This document shows, piece by piece, positions 10,155-20,790 of a DNA stretch of 64,000 nucleotides. How positions within the stretch are numbered: the stretch's first letter is position 1; every line of letters begins with the position of its first letter. Origin of the DNA: Acanthosepion esculentum (Eukaryota > Mollusca > Cephalopoda > Sepiida > Sepiidae); assembly GCA_964036315.1 (NCBI GenBank), contig OZ038508.1, positions 51,090,759 through 51,154,758 on the forward strand, given 5' to 3'. The notes beneath the pieces are model-generated. The model was not told the DNA's origin. It made no database searches and saw only the letters and a list, made by a program, of their open reading frames with translations. A program made the position numbers and the translations under genes.

Positions 10155-10870
10155 AAATTTAATTCACCCAATTCAAGGCCCAAGTGCCACTCATGGTAGA
10201 GGGTTCCTGAGTGAGCTTGTAAAGGAGGAGGAAGTAAGAGAGTATTATGAGGACATGTAGTATTATAGATATCGGTTGACCCTGGACTTAAGGAGACCAA
10301 GGTCTTAGTTAACTGTGAAACATTCTCTCCGGAGTTTGTTCCAAAGTGTAACAGTTCTGGCGAAGAATCTGCCTAAATCAAAGGACTGATTCGTTTTCTA
10401 CCGCGTATCAATCTACTGCAAATCATTTAAAGCCAGAAAATATTTTTGAATTGTAATTTATTTTTAATAATGATTTAATGTTACAAGTCTTACTAATTAA
10501 CCCATAGCTGTGGGAAAAGGAGGTGGATTCATACCTTTCCCAATATGATTTGCGCGTAAGTGAATATAGCTAACTCAAATGGATTTAGAACTCAGATCTC
10601 CGATTAACAATTCCATGCCATTATATGTTACACTACTTGTATTCCCGTGCGGTCAGCCATCAACGTACTGACCAGGCTCGACGTTGCTTAACTTCGGTGA
10701 TCGGTGTTTCAAAGTGACGTAAAGAATCAAAGGAACACAAAGAGATGGAGATGGTTTCCCACCGCAAACACGGCATGGCGGGTCCTAGCTGTGAAGTTCC
10801 GAGCTGGTGACGCTAGTGAATATAATTCCTCAAAAGATCTCCCGTAGTAAATGTTGCAACTTAGGAAGGG
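10155..10870 (-). repeat. Second LINE C-terminal fragment, split by a SINE
   Basis: 10155-10385 and 10735-10870 align in order with 9630-9990. The gap is a 5S SINE insertion at 10386-10724. The order of events is therefore LINE fragment first, SINE later. Confidence 0.7.
10386..10724 (-). mobile_element. 5S rRNA-headed SINE with perfect target duplication
   Basis: On the minus strand, a 5S-like head (10720 down to about 10630, with ACCGAAGTTAAGCAACGTCG and CCTGGTCAGTACGTTGATGG) is followed by the body with ATGGGTTAATTAGTAAGACT and the GATACGC..GTAGAAAACG tail. Identical 10-bp direct repeats AATCAAAGGA lie at 10376-10385 and 10725-10734. They define the insertion and indicate LINE-mediated retroposition. 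The 5S part has lost a few bases. Confidence 0.85.
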
Positions 10871-11063
10871 TTACTGAATGAGGAATAACCAAAACGGAGG
10901 TTGGAAATAAAATGGTTATCTTTATAACATCAACAAAATACAATACTCGCCGTCGGCGTGAAGTAGGTAAACCACTGATACTTAGATAGCATATTACCCC
11001 CACTTACAATAGTGTCCAACGTATTTATGAGAATTGGGACACCCATTAGTGTTCATAGATACA

Positions 11064-11111
<48 letters not shown>
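10852..11111 (+). repeat. Unclassified repeat R, copy 1, ending in (TA)n
   Basis: Shares GGGTTACTGAATGAGGAATA, ACCAAAACGGAGGTTGGAAA and TTACAATAGTGTCCAACGTA with the copies at 11149, 11732 and 35735. It runs into a (TA)n tract at 11066-11111. No coding motif or inverted terminus seen, so the class is unknown. Confidence 0.7.
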
Positions 11112-11116
<5 letters not shown>

Positions 11117-11148
11117 GGAAGTTCCAAAAATTTACTCACTTTTTAAAT

Positions 11149-11480
11149 TGTTGTAACCTAGAAAAGGTTATTGAATGAGGAATAACCAAAACGGAGATTG
11201 GAAATGAAATGGTAATCTTTATAACATCAACAAAATACAATACTCGCCAGCGGCGTCAAGTAGGTAAACCACTGTTAGTGGTGGACTACCTAGACAGCAT
11301 ATTACCCCCACTTACAATAGTGTACAATGAGGATTGGTACATACTCAGTCGTGTTCATATGTACGGTATATAACAGTATGACGATAAACTACATCCGGCA
11401 GCAAGACGTCTGATCGCGAAGGTTTGAGAAACGTGGAACCATCTCTTAATTGTTGCTGATCCCGTTCTGTTCTGTTGTAT
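11149..11480 (+). repeat. Repeat R, copy 2 with 3' extension
   Basis: The core runs 11149-11372. The extension 11380-11480 (GACGATAAACTACATCC... GTGGAACCATCTCTTAATTG) recurs at 20938-21070. Copies 2 and 3 are direct repeats about 360 bp apart, so an LTR-like arrangement is possible, but I see no primer-binding site or polyprotein. Confidence 0.6.
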
Positions 11481-11731
11481 GCGTTTTTTTGCAATTATTT
11501 TTGTACAGAACTTTAGTATTGTTGGCTAGTATTTTTCGTATTTTAGTGGATGTAATTTTGTTAGTGTTATTCTGGCGTGTTTTTATTAGATGCTATTTTA
11601 CGGCACTAGATTCTAAGAGATGATAGGTAAGAAGGCGAGATAGTGTTATTGTGGTATGACCGATGTAGTTACTAGGAGTTCTTGGGATATTTGACAAACA
11701 CTAACGAAATGGGCAGGAACATTTGTGTACT

Positions 11732-11985
11732 ACATGTTGTAACCTAAAAATCGTTACAGAATGAGGAATAACCAAAACGGAGATTAAAAATAAAAATGGT
11801 AATCTTTATAACATCAACAAAATACAATACTCGCCAGCGGCGTCAAGTAGGTAAACCACTGTTAGTGGTGGACTACTTAGACAGCATATTACCCCCAATT
11901 ACAATAGTATCCAATGTTTTTATGAGGATTGGGGCATACCCATTAGTGTTCCTAGGTACGGTATATAACACTAACATCGATATAG
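11732..11985 (+). repeat. Repeat R, copy 3
   Basis: Same order of blocks as copies 1 and 2, with about 10% visible differences. No coding capacity. Confidence 0.7.
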
Positions 11986-12079
11986 TAGAGAAAGGCTGGC
12001 AACGTTTCGTCTATGTTGATAAGGGTTGGTTGCCAAGAGTCATGCAACAATGTGAAAAATACTAAATGTTAGGTAAAGT

Positions 12080-12670
12080 TCATCATCATTTATTGTTGTG
12101 TTCCTTTCAGGAGGTGGGTGATCATGGCTCTTCCCAACTTCTTGTTCTTTGTAGCTCTGAACAGCTTTTGACTCATTAACATCACTCCTTGTCCTCGCTC
12201 TGTACTTCACTTACACAAACTCATTAAGCAAGCTTCCCGCTCTTTCCTCGTACCACACTTCCCACAGTACATCCTCTGAGTATTAAATTTTCCAAACCGT
12301 CCTTCTTCATGATGTGCCCCAGAATTTTCAACTTCCTCTTTCTGATTAGAAGAACGTGTGTCTTCTTAGCTCTTTTTTACATCCGAACTTTCTCGTTGCT
12401 AAAGGTTCCTGTCCATGGTATTCTCAGCATCCTTCTGTAGAGCCACATCTCTGTCGCTTCGAGTCTCTTCTACATCTGCATTCATGCCGTACAGGAGGAT
12501 AGATATATAACTGTCCAGCACACTTTTCTTTGTTTCTAACAAAATGTTCTTGCCTATGCTTTCCTTAGTTTCTGGGAAGTATCATTCGCTATTTTGAGAC
12601 GTCTTCAAATCTCAGTGTCACACTTACCTGCGTCCGTTATTACACACTACTCAGGTGATTAAATTCAAGC
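12080..12670 (-). pseudogene. RTE-like LINE 3' end, decayed
   Basis: On the minus strand this follows the C-terminal part of an RTE/BovB-like endonuclease-reverse transcriptase. Recognisable are remnants of EMWLYRRMLRIPWTGT, a segment homologous to KLKILGHIMKKDGL, and the final WGRAMITHLL. Several frameshifts and stops break it. The same 3' end recurs at 21625, 52870, 53480, 54530, 56585, 61360 and 63830. Confidence 0.65.
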
Positions 12671-12787
12671 GAAAGCTGGCGGTGAGAGAACAGACGGAGT
12701 CGTGATTTACCAAAGGATAGTGCGAAAGAGGAAGCGAAAACAAGAGGATACCAGTTCAAATAAATTCCTCATCTCAGGAATTCACTG

Positions 12788-12788
12788 T

Positions 12789-12850
<62 letters not shown>

Positions 12851-12881
12851 TGAACAGGCTGAGATACATATCAACAGACTG

Positions 12882-12930
<49 letters not shown>

Positions 12931-12941
12931 TGAACAGACTG

Positions 12942-13006
<65 letters not shown>

Positions 13007-13037
13007 TGAACAGACTGAGATACATATGAACAGACTG

Positions 13038-13074
<37 letters not shown>

Positions 13075-13085
13075 TGAACAGACTG

Positions 13086-13142
<57 letters not shown>
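12788..13142. repeat. (GATA)n array with TGAACAGACTGA spacers
   Basis: GATA tetranucleotides interrupted at irregular intervals by a 12-nt spacer (TGAACAGACTGA, or a variant with ACATAT). The ORFs rich in YLSI across it are artefacts. Confidence 0.95.
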
Positions 13143-13600
13143 TAGGGAGGTGGGGTAAAAATGTTGGACGAGGTTGTAAAAGGCACCCCAGAGACTAGAA
13201 TGATCTCTACCTGGAATGTCCACTATTTTTACACGGTATTTTTTTAAAAAATTGTACAATAATCATTTGTATCGTAAATACCCCAAATAAAGGAACATCA
13301 AAGGAAAGGTCAGTGATTGCAATTTTCATAATGGCGAAGACAGGACGATGGAGACGACAGGAGAGAACATCCCAGTCAATGAGTCAGTCCGACGGATGAT
13401 CGCAAAGTAGCAAAGATGAAAGATAATTAAAGGGGAAAATACAAAGAAAAAAAAAAGAAAAAATATATTCCAAATTAAATAAGATCGGGAATGTATCGGA
13501 TCAGAACCGGATGTAACTAGCTGACCGTAGCCGAACCCACTGAAGCGGAAATGGAATGATCGTCTGATGTGACCAGACACAAAATGACTTCCGCTCTAGT
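13143..13600. other. No recognised feature
   Basis: Mixed-composition DNA. An 84-codon minus frame shows no domain I recognise. Confidence 0.35.
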
Positions 13601-13603
13601 GAG

Positions 13604-13884
<281 letters not shown>

Positions 13885-13892
<8 letters not shown>

Positions 13893-13985
13893 TTATTGGA
13901 AAGCGGCCAATATCAGCGATACTGCCAGCATATTTAGTTGCGTTGATGTAAGTTTGTGATCCTGGGTTTCACGACCTGTGTGCAC
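13885..13985 (-). repeat. Hammerhead family A, partial copy
   Basis: The minus strand has GTGAAACCCAGGATCACAAA followed by a tail containing GCTGATATTGGCCGCTTT. This matches the 3' half of the ribozyme and its downstream tail at 43613-43730. The CUGANGA half is missing. Confidence 0.6.
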
Positions 13986-14097
13986 GTATGTGTGTCTGCG
14001 TACTTACGAGTGGCGTTCCGACAACAATTTTTCCTCCAACTCCCATAAAACACCGATATACGCAACCATAAATAAATCCAAATCTTCAAAATTAATC

Positions 14098-14144
14098 AGT
14101 TTGTCTGACGATCGTAAAGGGCGGGAAACCCAGGGTCACAAACT
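14098..14144 (+). ncRNA. Hammerhead ribozyme motif, family A
   Basis: Self-cleaving RNA candidate with all core residues. Stem I: AGTTTGT (14098-14104) pairs perfectly with ACAAACT (14138-14144). Core: CTGACGA (14105-14111). Stem II: TCGT/GCGG with wobble pairs around an AAAGG loop. GAAA (14125-14128). Stem III: A-CC-CAG-GG-U. Cleavage would follow C14137 in the favoured triplet GUC. This is the type I layout with a very short stem III, as in Penelope-like elements and retrozymes. The match is read directly; activity is inferred. Confidence 0.8.
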
Positions 14145-14157
14145 CAGATCAACACAA

Positions 14158-14158
14158 C

Positions 14159-14219
<61 letters not shown>

Positions 14220-14359
14220 ATATATAGAAAAATAAGAAAGAACAGGTTAGGTAAATAATCCGAAGTTCTTTAATATTTTTGTTTTTATTGTTAAAAAAAG
14301 TAGAGTAAAATTATAATTTTGAAACATGAGAACTCTTATGTAGTGAAGGAATCATATTT

Positions 14360-14420
<61 letters not shown>
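14158..14420. repeat. (TA)n(TG)n and (TA)n tracts
   Basis: TA/TG dinucleotides at 14158-14216 directly follow the ribozyme copy. A second pure (TA)n lies at 14363-14420. The stretch between is AT-rich and unassigned. Confidence 0.9.
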
Positions 14421-14423
<3 letters not shown>

Positions 14424-14884
14424 CACTTCACGCTAATCACCAGAACGTAATGGTTTACGGAGTGAAAGAGAATGGTAATGGTAATATTGACCGTTTACCT
14501 ATAAGGAAACATTTGGCATTTATTGTCCGAGCAGCCAGTACTGCCTTCGGCTGAAATTTATAAAATCTTTGTCTTAAAACAAGTTTTGTAGGAAAAAAAA
14601 CAGGTTTCTCAAGTATAGTACATGCTATCGCTCTTTCCAATATTGATGGGAGTTTCCTTTCTAACCATTTGTTTAAAGTCGTGTGGAATGTCAACATCTT
14701 TATTAGATCATTATTTTCTCTTCGAGTTACATGTGCTATCTATTTTAGTTGTTGCCGTTGTCGGTAGTCTTCAACTGATGTCGTTTCGGTTATTTAGTAC
14801 AGATTATGAATATTGGTGTGTCTGTACGAACTAACATGCATACGCCTGTCTGTCTGTCTGTTTGTCTGCATGTATGTATGTCTA
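14421..14884. other. No recognised feature
   Basis: An 80-codon minus frame (14455-14697) has no identifiable domain. A short GTCTGTCT-type tract lies near 14850. Confidence 0.35.
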
Positions 14885-15378
14885 TGTATATAGGCGCATG
14901 ACTGAGTGGTTAGAACGTTCGTATTCTGACCATGACTCAAGTTCGAATCTCACCATGGGTGATTAGTCAGGAAGGAGATTTCCTGATGTTATCGGTCTGG
15001 AGGGAGACGATCCCAGCGGCACCTTTGAAAAATGCCTGAAAACTATACCACGGGTTGACCCAAGCCTTCTGAGTCAAATTGAGTAAACGGAACTCTTGAG
15101 GGCCGTCGAAAGCTGTGCTAGCACCAAGCCACAAGTCATCGTGGCCGAGGACTTGAGCGTGCTGGCCTTGTTCAAATTGTTGATCACGCTAGATAACACG
15201 CTCTCTCCCAGAAACTGTAACTATTTTCTGCTCAGTATAGATGCAGTATAAACCGCAGGTTGGCTTTGTAGGTGTTGAACAAACACCAATATGCCTGAAC
15301 GAGAGTCTGCAATAGGGATTGGCTAGCTGCCCTAGTAGACGGGTGTCCTCGAATACGAGTGACAGCTATTATTATTAT
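14885..15378 (+). mobile_element. tRNA-headed SINE, cephalopod type
   Basis: The head (14891-14960) is tRNA-like, with GACTGAGTGGTTAGAACG as the A-box region and CAAGTTCGAATCTCACC as the B box, similar to Ser/Leu tRNAs. A long body (GTGGCCGAGGACTTGAGCG, TGATCACGCTAGATAACACG) ends GTGTCCTCGAATACGAGTG and then an ATT-repeat tail. A second copy is at 36085. The body end matches the composite SINE at 30535-31115. Confidence 0.8.
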
Positions 15379-15425
15379 GTATGTCTATGTAGATGTGAAT
15401 ATCATCTCAAACAAACACAGAAAAT

Positions 15426-15464
15426 GTACCCTATATACCACCAGGCGAGTGGTATATAGGGTAC
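15426..15464. repeat. Perfect 16-bp hairpin
   Basis: GTACCCTATATACCAC (15426-15441) and its exact complement (15449-15464) enclose a 7-nt loop, CAGGCGA. The position is just before a pair of direct repeats bordered by (TA)n. Confidence 0.9.
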
Positions 15465-15469
15465 TCATT

Positions 15470-15562
15470 CTACAAACTACACCCACCGAGAGCCTAACGA
15501 TTGTGTGAAAACGAATGAATCTACCAGTCGGGGTCAGCCATTGCCTACCAGGATTTCTAATA

Positions 15563-15648
<86 letters not shown>

Positions 15649-15735
15649 ACTACAGCCACCGAGCGCCTGACGATTGTGTAAAAACGAATGAATCTACCAG
15701 TTGGGGTCAGCCATTGCCTACCAGGATTTCTACTG

Positions 15736-15831
<96 letters not shown>

Positions 15832-15833
15832 GA
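15470..15833. repeat. Two direct repeats separated by (TA)n(GATA)n
   Basis: 15470-15562 and 15648-15736 are about 92% alike (GAATGAATCTACCAGT, GGGGTCAGCCATTGCCTACC). Each is followed by (TA)n and then (GATA)n: 15565-15647 and 15737-15831. The second copy has CTGACGA but no GAAA in the right place, so I do not call a ribozyme. Confidence 0.8.
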
Positions 15834-17034
15834 AGGAATTGTCACTAAGCTGATTGATGCTACGTTCAGCACCTCGACTCCGAAGTTTCGTAAAGAACAT
15901 AAAAAGGAAGGAAAAGGAATAGGTAAAGAGTATAAGAATCAAGGAAAGGATAAAAAGAAAAAAATACCACGACGTTCCACACATACATACACACACTTCG
16001 CAATTCGCCAGCCGTCATTTGTTCCTCGTGACTATCTCATCAAAAGGGAGAAAGACGCCATTTGTAAATTTTCGTTTATTATTATGAAGAAGTTTTAATG
16101 TTGTGAATATATTGATCTGAACAAAATATGGTGAATTCATTTAGACTTGAAGCAGATATATATTTGAATAGAAAGAATTATTTGCTTAATGACGGACAAT
16201 CTATCAGCGAAATCTTTATAATAACTGATCCATTGTTTTTTTAATCGAGTTCCCCTCAAGCAAGGCTTACTGCCACTAAGTCACAAATGGGTACTGGGTT
16301 TGGAAGAATTAGAATTAGAAAACAGTGAGAAAGTGACTGAAGCCAAGATACCTGATCAGGACTAATAATATCGCTGATTCTGACTGTATCGTTGCTTGGG
16401 GAGAAATGATTTTAAAAAATATAACAGAATTTTTCAATGAACAAACCAGATTTAGCGCAAGGGCGAGCAATAGTCCGTGAATCTGAAGAAAAATAAATAA
16501 AGCAAATCTACTGTCATGGGATATATGAGTTCTTGTCGAAATCCCAAAACCGTTGTACCGAGAGCGACGGAAAGAAATATTTATTTTCCCTAAATACATC
16601 GCTCTCATTAAGGATATTGTTATATCCGTGATATAACAACACCGTAGTTCACGTACAGGACAGAATAGCTGAATGGGAAAAGAATAATAAACATCCTTGG
16701 TTCTCGCAGAGTTTTATAATGCTACGTTGTACACAAAATTAGATATATACATGTGTCCCACACAGAGAAATTACACCATATGCAAATGGTGTGTAAACAA
16801 AGGGGAGACTTGCTTGTAATATTTCCCGAAGTGAAAACTGGAGTTACGGGGGTTTCTCTACGAACCAGATTAGGCTATGTGGTTTTTCCTGTCAGACCTG
16901 CCGCTGTAGGCTAGAGACGTCCTTCTACTCACTTCCTCAACCTATCTCCTGGGCTAATTTACTGGCCGTCACGTGATCCTCGTGACTATCTCAACAAAAG
17001 GGAAATAATCGCCACTTGTAACCCAACACATGAA
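15834..17034. other. Unassigned, with LINE 3' tail and short direct repeats
   Basis: 16245-16300 on the minus strand resembles the Jockey-like 3' box (TTAGTGGCAGTAAGCCTTGC). CCTCGTGACTATCTCA occurs at 16023 and 16978 in direct orientation. No gene found. Confidence 0.4.
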
Positions 17035-17375
17035 TGTAAGCGCGCTATTAGATTGGCATCTAGGTCCCACCCGTCTACTGTTGAAATAGCCAAATGCAAC
17101 CGCCATTTCTACGCGAACAGTTTCTTTTCTCGCACTTCCCACCTGTGGAACTCCCTTCCGATTTCTTGCTTCCCTGATAACTACAATCTTCAAAAATTTA
17201 AATCCAACGTCAATCGCTATCTTCTATCTTCTTGAACCCCGTTCATCTTTTTGTCCTTTCCGCAATTCCTCCTGGTACTCAGTCTTTTGTGACACGTTCA
17301 CTTCCTGTAACACACTGCGCACTAGTGGCATATCCACCTTAGCTGGGGTGAAATGGGGGCCATTGCTGCTTTCAT
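17035..17375 (+). pseudogene. Jockey-like LINE, 3' fragment
   Basis: Encodes the last 60 or so residues of the polymerase (RTSHLWNSLPISCFPDNYNL), closely matching the end of the 1713-4145 product, then a stop and the 3' UTR with ACTAGTGGCATATCCACC and AGCTGGGGTGAAAT. All catalytic parts are missing (5' truncation). Confidence 0.85.
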
Positions 17376-17634
17376 TCCAATTCCATGTCATAGTTTCTGC
17401 TGGCCTTGAGAAAGGCCTACATTCATTTCTTCTCGACCAGGTATACCATAACAGGACAAACTGGGCTCTTTAGCTTTGGGTAGAAACCACTTGTTTGGTG
17501 TATACATGCCTCTCACCGCAAGAATAGCAATTGGTATTCCATCAGCTCTTCTGGATAATACCTTGTTCCTGGAACATAGAGAAGATGTCAAGAGAGGGAA
17601 ACTTGGGCAACTCATTGCAAATCTAAAAGAGGGT

Positions 17635-17775
17635 GCTTCGATGTGATGCAATGGTTAGCAAGCTTGTCTCGCTAAATCAGTTACGACTGGATAGGGAATT
17701 CGATCCTCCCTGGGTGCCCCCTACATTCGGCCTTGTGCCACATCTAAGCTACACTTAGAAAACCACCATTGATTA
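17635..17775 (+). mobile_element. tRNA-derived SINE, short type
   Basis: An A-box-like segment (GTGATGCAATGGTTAGCAAG) and a B-box-like segment (GGAATTCGATCCTCC), then GGGTGCCCCCTACATTCGGC and CTTGTGCCACATCTAAGC. Relatives are at 27004 and 27795. The GCCTTGTGCCACAT tail is shared with the four-hairpin repeat. Confidence 0.75.
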
Positions 17776-17864
17776 TCTAAAGGAAATCCTCACACGTCGT
17801 TCCTTGAAATAGACTCTCATTATCCCGTTGGATGGATAGCGAATACACACACACACACACACAT

Positions 17865-17868
<4 letters not shown>

Positions 17869-17895
<27 letters not shown>
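17869..17895. repeat. (TA)n tract
   Basis: Short TA tract preceded by (AC)n at 17846-17866; it provides the TA target of the next element. Confidence 0.9.
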
Positions 17896-17898
<3 letters not shown>

Positions 17899-18082
17899 TG
17901 TAACCCGGATATAAGAGACCTGGATATAAGAGAAACACGGATATAAGAGATATTTTCTCTGGTCCCAAATTAGAACCTGTGTTAATGTATATATAATAGA
18001 TCAAACCCGGATATAAGAGAAACCCGGATATAAGAGACTTCTTCTCCGGTCCCGACAACTATCTTATATCCGGGTTACACTG
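17896..18082. mobile_element. pogo/Tigger-like MITE
   Basis: A 187-bp element with terminal inverted repeats CAGTGTAACCCGGATATAAG, flanked by TA on both sides. The interior holds five variants of CCCGGATATAAGAGA in direct or inverted orientation. CAGTGTAACCC ends with a TA target recall pogo/Tigger elements. No coding capacity. Its right half recurs without change at 27212-27305. Confidence 0.8.
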
Positions 18083-18099
18083 TATATATATATATATAT

Positions 18100-18146
<47 letters not shown>
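18083..18146. repeat. (TA)n tract
   Basis: TA dinucleotides with one GATA interruption, between two DNA transposons. Confidence 0.95.
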
Positions 18147-18147
<1 letters not shown>

Positions 18148-18155
18148 TGGTTGTA

Positions 18156-18748
18156 ACGGCAAAATTGTCTAAATCGTGTAACAGCATGAGATAATTGTCC
18201 ATCCGACAAAATGTTTAATATATTAAAAAAACACAAAACTGATTTTCTTTTTTCCATGTCTTCAGATAAGACGTTTAGCCATCTTGACACCATTTGTCAT
18301 AAGAATCATTGAAAAACACTTGAGTTATTCAGCTAGAAAGAGAACAGGTTAAAATCATTTTGTGTCAGCAACTATTATGTCTTCCCAACTGAGGAATGGT
18401 GAGCCGAAAAAGATCATTTAGGCCTTCAGTAATGGTCCCAGTATTCATACTTTTGCTTCCATCTTCAAAGTCCAGTCAAAAACCATCATCAGAACGGTGA
18501 ATAAGTTTAAAAAAGAAGAAATAGTAGAGAGGAAAACTGAATCAGAAGGTCACAGCAGGAAGAGGGATCATCATTTTAAACTTATAGCTAAATACATTCT
18601 TATTGTTCAAAGTAGAGTCCAATAGTGTTATAAAAACCTTGGAGAATTCCAGTAAGATATCTTTAATCATTTCCAAGATACAACGGTTCATAGCTGCTAC
18701 TAACAATTGGACAATTTTGCTTTTACACGATTTGGACAATTTTGCCGT
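18156..18748 (+). mobile_element. Mariner/Tc1 element with decayed transposase
   Basis: Inverted termini ACGGCAAAATTGTC(T/C)AAATC at both ends, 26 bp with one mismatch, flanked by TA (18154-18155, 18749-18750). From 18378 the plus strand encodes a broken helix-turn-helix N-terminus: MSSQLRNGEPKKII, stop, then SKTIIRTVNKFKKEEIVER and KLIAKYIL. The order fits a Tc1-like DNA-binding region. The DDE catalytic domain is absent. Confidence 0.8.
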
Positions 18749-18754
18749 TATTTA

Positions 18755-18759
<5 letters not shown>

Positions 18760-18845
<86 letters not shown>

Positions 18846-19000
18846 AGATAGATATATATATAAGAAAAACAAAAACCGTTGATGGTACTAACGGACAACT
18901 TGTCAAAACCTAAAATGCTTATGCTCCATATGAAATCTCGAATAAAAACGCAAATATTGAAAAAAAATGGAAGACAAACTTACCTACATGGTAAAGTGCA

Positions 19001-19054
<54 letters not shown>
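18760..19054. repeat. (TA)n, (GA)n and (TA)n tracts
   Basis: (TA)n 18766-18788 runs into (GA)n 18788-18840; (TA)n again at 19004-19054. The 150 bp between is unassigned. Confidence 0.93.
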
Positions 19055-19059
<5 letters not shown>

Positions 19060-19060
<1 letters not shown>

Positions 19061-19539
19061 AAGTTACAGAATGTTAAGAAGCTATCTGAAGTCTGTATAC
19101 GCAGTAGCCTATGATAGCTGTATATTGTGAAAGTATCATCGTAAAAATGGGCGGATCTACCCATAACTTTAAAAGGGATGTAAATTTGAGGGGAAAAAAT
19201 GAAACCTACTAAGTGACGGCTAGTTGGAAGGTTCTCTGTTCTGATTTGATATCAGAGCTTGCTCTTGTTTGTCATAATTATTTTCTGCCAACTGGATAAG
19301 GCTTCACCATTCTGAGCTTTCAATTTAATTGATAACAGATAAAAGCTATAAAAGAAGTCGAAAAAAATGAAGGGAAAGGTGAGAGTAAACAGTAGAAATC
19401 TGTGTCAGAGAACCCGTTTTATCACTACCCTTTTAGTATATTTTATTCTTAAGTACCCACTTCTTGATATAATAAGATATGATGAGTGTTATTTATGAGC
19501 AAAAATTGCTGCTATATACAGCCATAAAGCTGGTGAAAA
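19060..19539. other. No recognised feature
   Basis: AT-rich DNA without repeat or coding signal that I can support. Confidence 0.35.
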
Positions 19540-20200
19540 GTTCTTATTAGTAAGCAGACGACAGTAACGACAGCAAGCAATCGAGAATGTAGCAGGTACA
19601 GGAAACTGGTTTGAAGAAGAAAAACAGAAAAAAGAGTAGGTGATGATGGAGAAGGTGAGTAAAAAGATCGAGAAAGTGTAGAAAGCATAAAAAAGAAGAA
19701 GAAGAAGAAGAAGAAAATAATGGGTAAATAGAAAAAGAAGAGGGCGATAAGCAAGAGAAGAAAGAGGAAGTGAACGAAAAATGACAGAAGATAAAAAGAA
19801 AAGATGTAGAATATAGAAGAAAAAAGAAAGAAACGAAGAGTTGGAAAGAAGAGTATGGTCGATAAAGAATTGGGGGGAAAAAAAGAAGAATATGACAGAA
19901 AAGACACAAGAAAAAGATAAGAATATGGCGGAAAAAGGAGAAAAAGAAGAACAGGAAAAACAAAGGGAATACAGTTAAAAAAAGAAAGAGAAAAATAATT
20001 TTAAATAGAAAGGAACAAAGGTGAGAAATGTGCAGAAGAAGTATACGACAGGAAGTGAAAAAAAGGAGGCGAAATGGAAAAGGATGACTAGGATGAAGAC
20101 GGCGAAGAAACCAAAAGGATGAAAAGCTTTGACGAAACAAACGGACTAATTGAAGAAAAATTAAAATAATTGGAGAAAAAATAGATTAGAAGGAAAAGAA
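19540..20200. repeat. Purine-rich low-complexity tract
   Basis: Long GAA/AAAG-rich plus strand with a (GAA)n core at 19693-19713. The 131- and 197-codon minus-strand frames are Phe/Ser/Leu-rich artefacts of this composition. Confidence 0.85.
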
Positions 20201-20734
20201 GATGGATGTAACTAACATCTGCTTCAATCATTAACACAAATTTGATATCATTTATTCGTTCTTTTTCCTCGTTTATTTTTTGTTTTCTGTTTTGTTTTTG
20301 TTTTTTTGTTCCTGATTGTTTTTTCTACTTTTTTCCACGTTGCTTTGATCAACCGGTATCCATTTTATGATTAATGAGCAGAAAAAAACTGTTTCGCTTA
20401 ACTTGAAAACCGAGTTAACCAGTTGTTCAATATTGGCATCACTTCCGCAAGTCTCAGCTTTGATTCATCGCGCGCCTTGAAACACTTGATATTTTTTGCA
20501 GCAAAGTGATTGTTTTCAACGGAAGACTTGGCAGTAATTTCCTCTCAAAGCCTACAGAAAATCCTATTAAACGCCAATCCTGTGGAAATTTCATGTGAAA
20601 TCTTCCCATTTACAAGCGGATAACCAAATAATTCATCTATTTTAATTAAGTATATAGAAGAAAAATCATATTATCCGTGATTTTAAATCGTGGCTTATGG
20701 TGAAGATAATGAGACAAAATAGAAAAGCTTATAC
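20201..20734. other. No recognised feature
   Basis: AT-rich, with a T-run near 20280-20330. No gene seen. Confidence 0.35.
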
Positions 20735-20790
20735 AAACTACGTGTTTCGTATCTCTATGGCAGGCGTCCTCAGGTCTGAATAAGAGACAA
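20735..20790 (-). repeat. Degenerate hammerhead-like sequence
   Basis: The minus strand has CTGAGGA (20773-20767) and GAAACACG (20748-20741) in hammerhead order. CTTAT/ATAAG could form an outer stem I. Stem II is not convincing, so this is probably a decayed copy related to family B (same GAAACACGT). Confidence 0.35.

Noticed and set aside
14891..14962. Possible tRNA gene
   Set aside because: A- and B-box-like segments are present, but no cloverleaf acceptor stem closes and the sequence continues into a SINE body shared with other loci.
15648..15700. Additional hammerhead in the 15.5-kb direct repeats (CTGACGA present)
   Set aside because: No GAAA at the right distance and no pairing for stem I or III.
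17388..17651. 87-codon minus-strand frame as a possible host exon
   Set aside because: No domain, no splice-site support, and it lies between two repeats whose ends are not firmly mapped.
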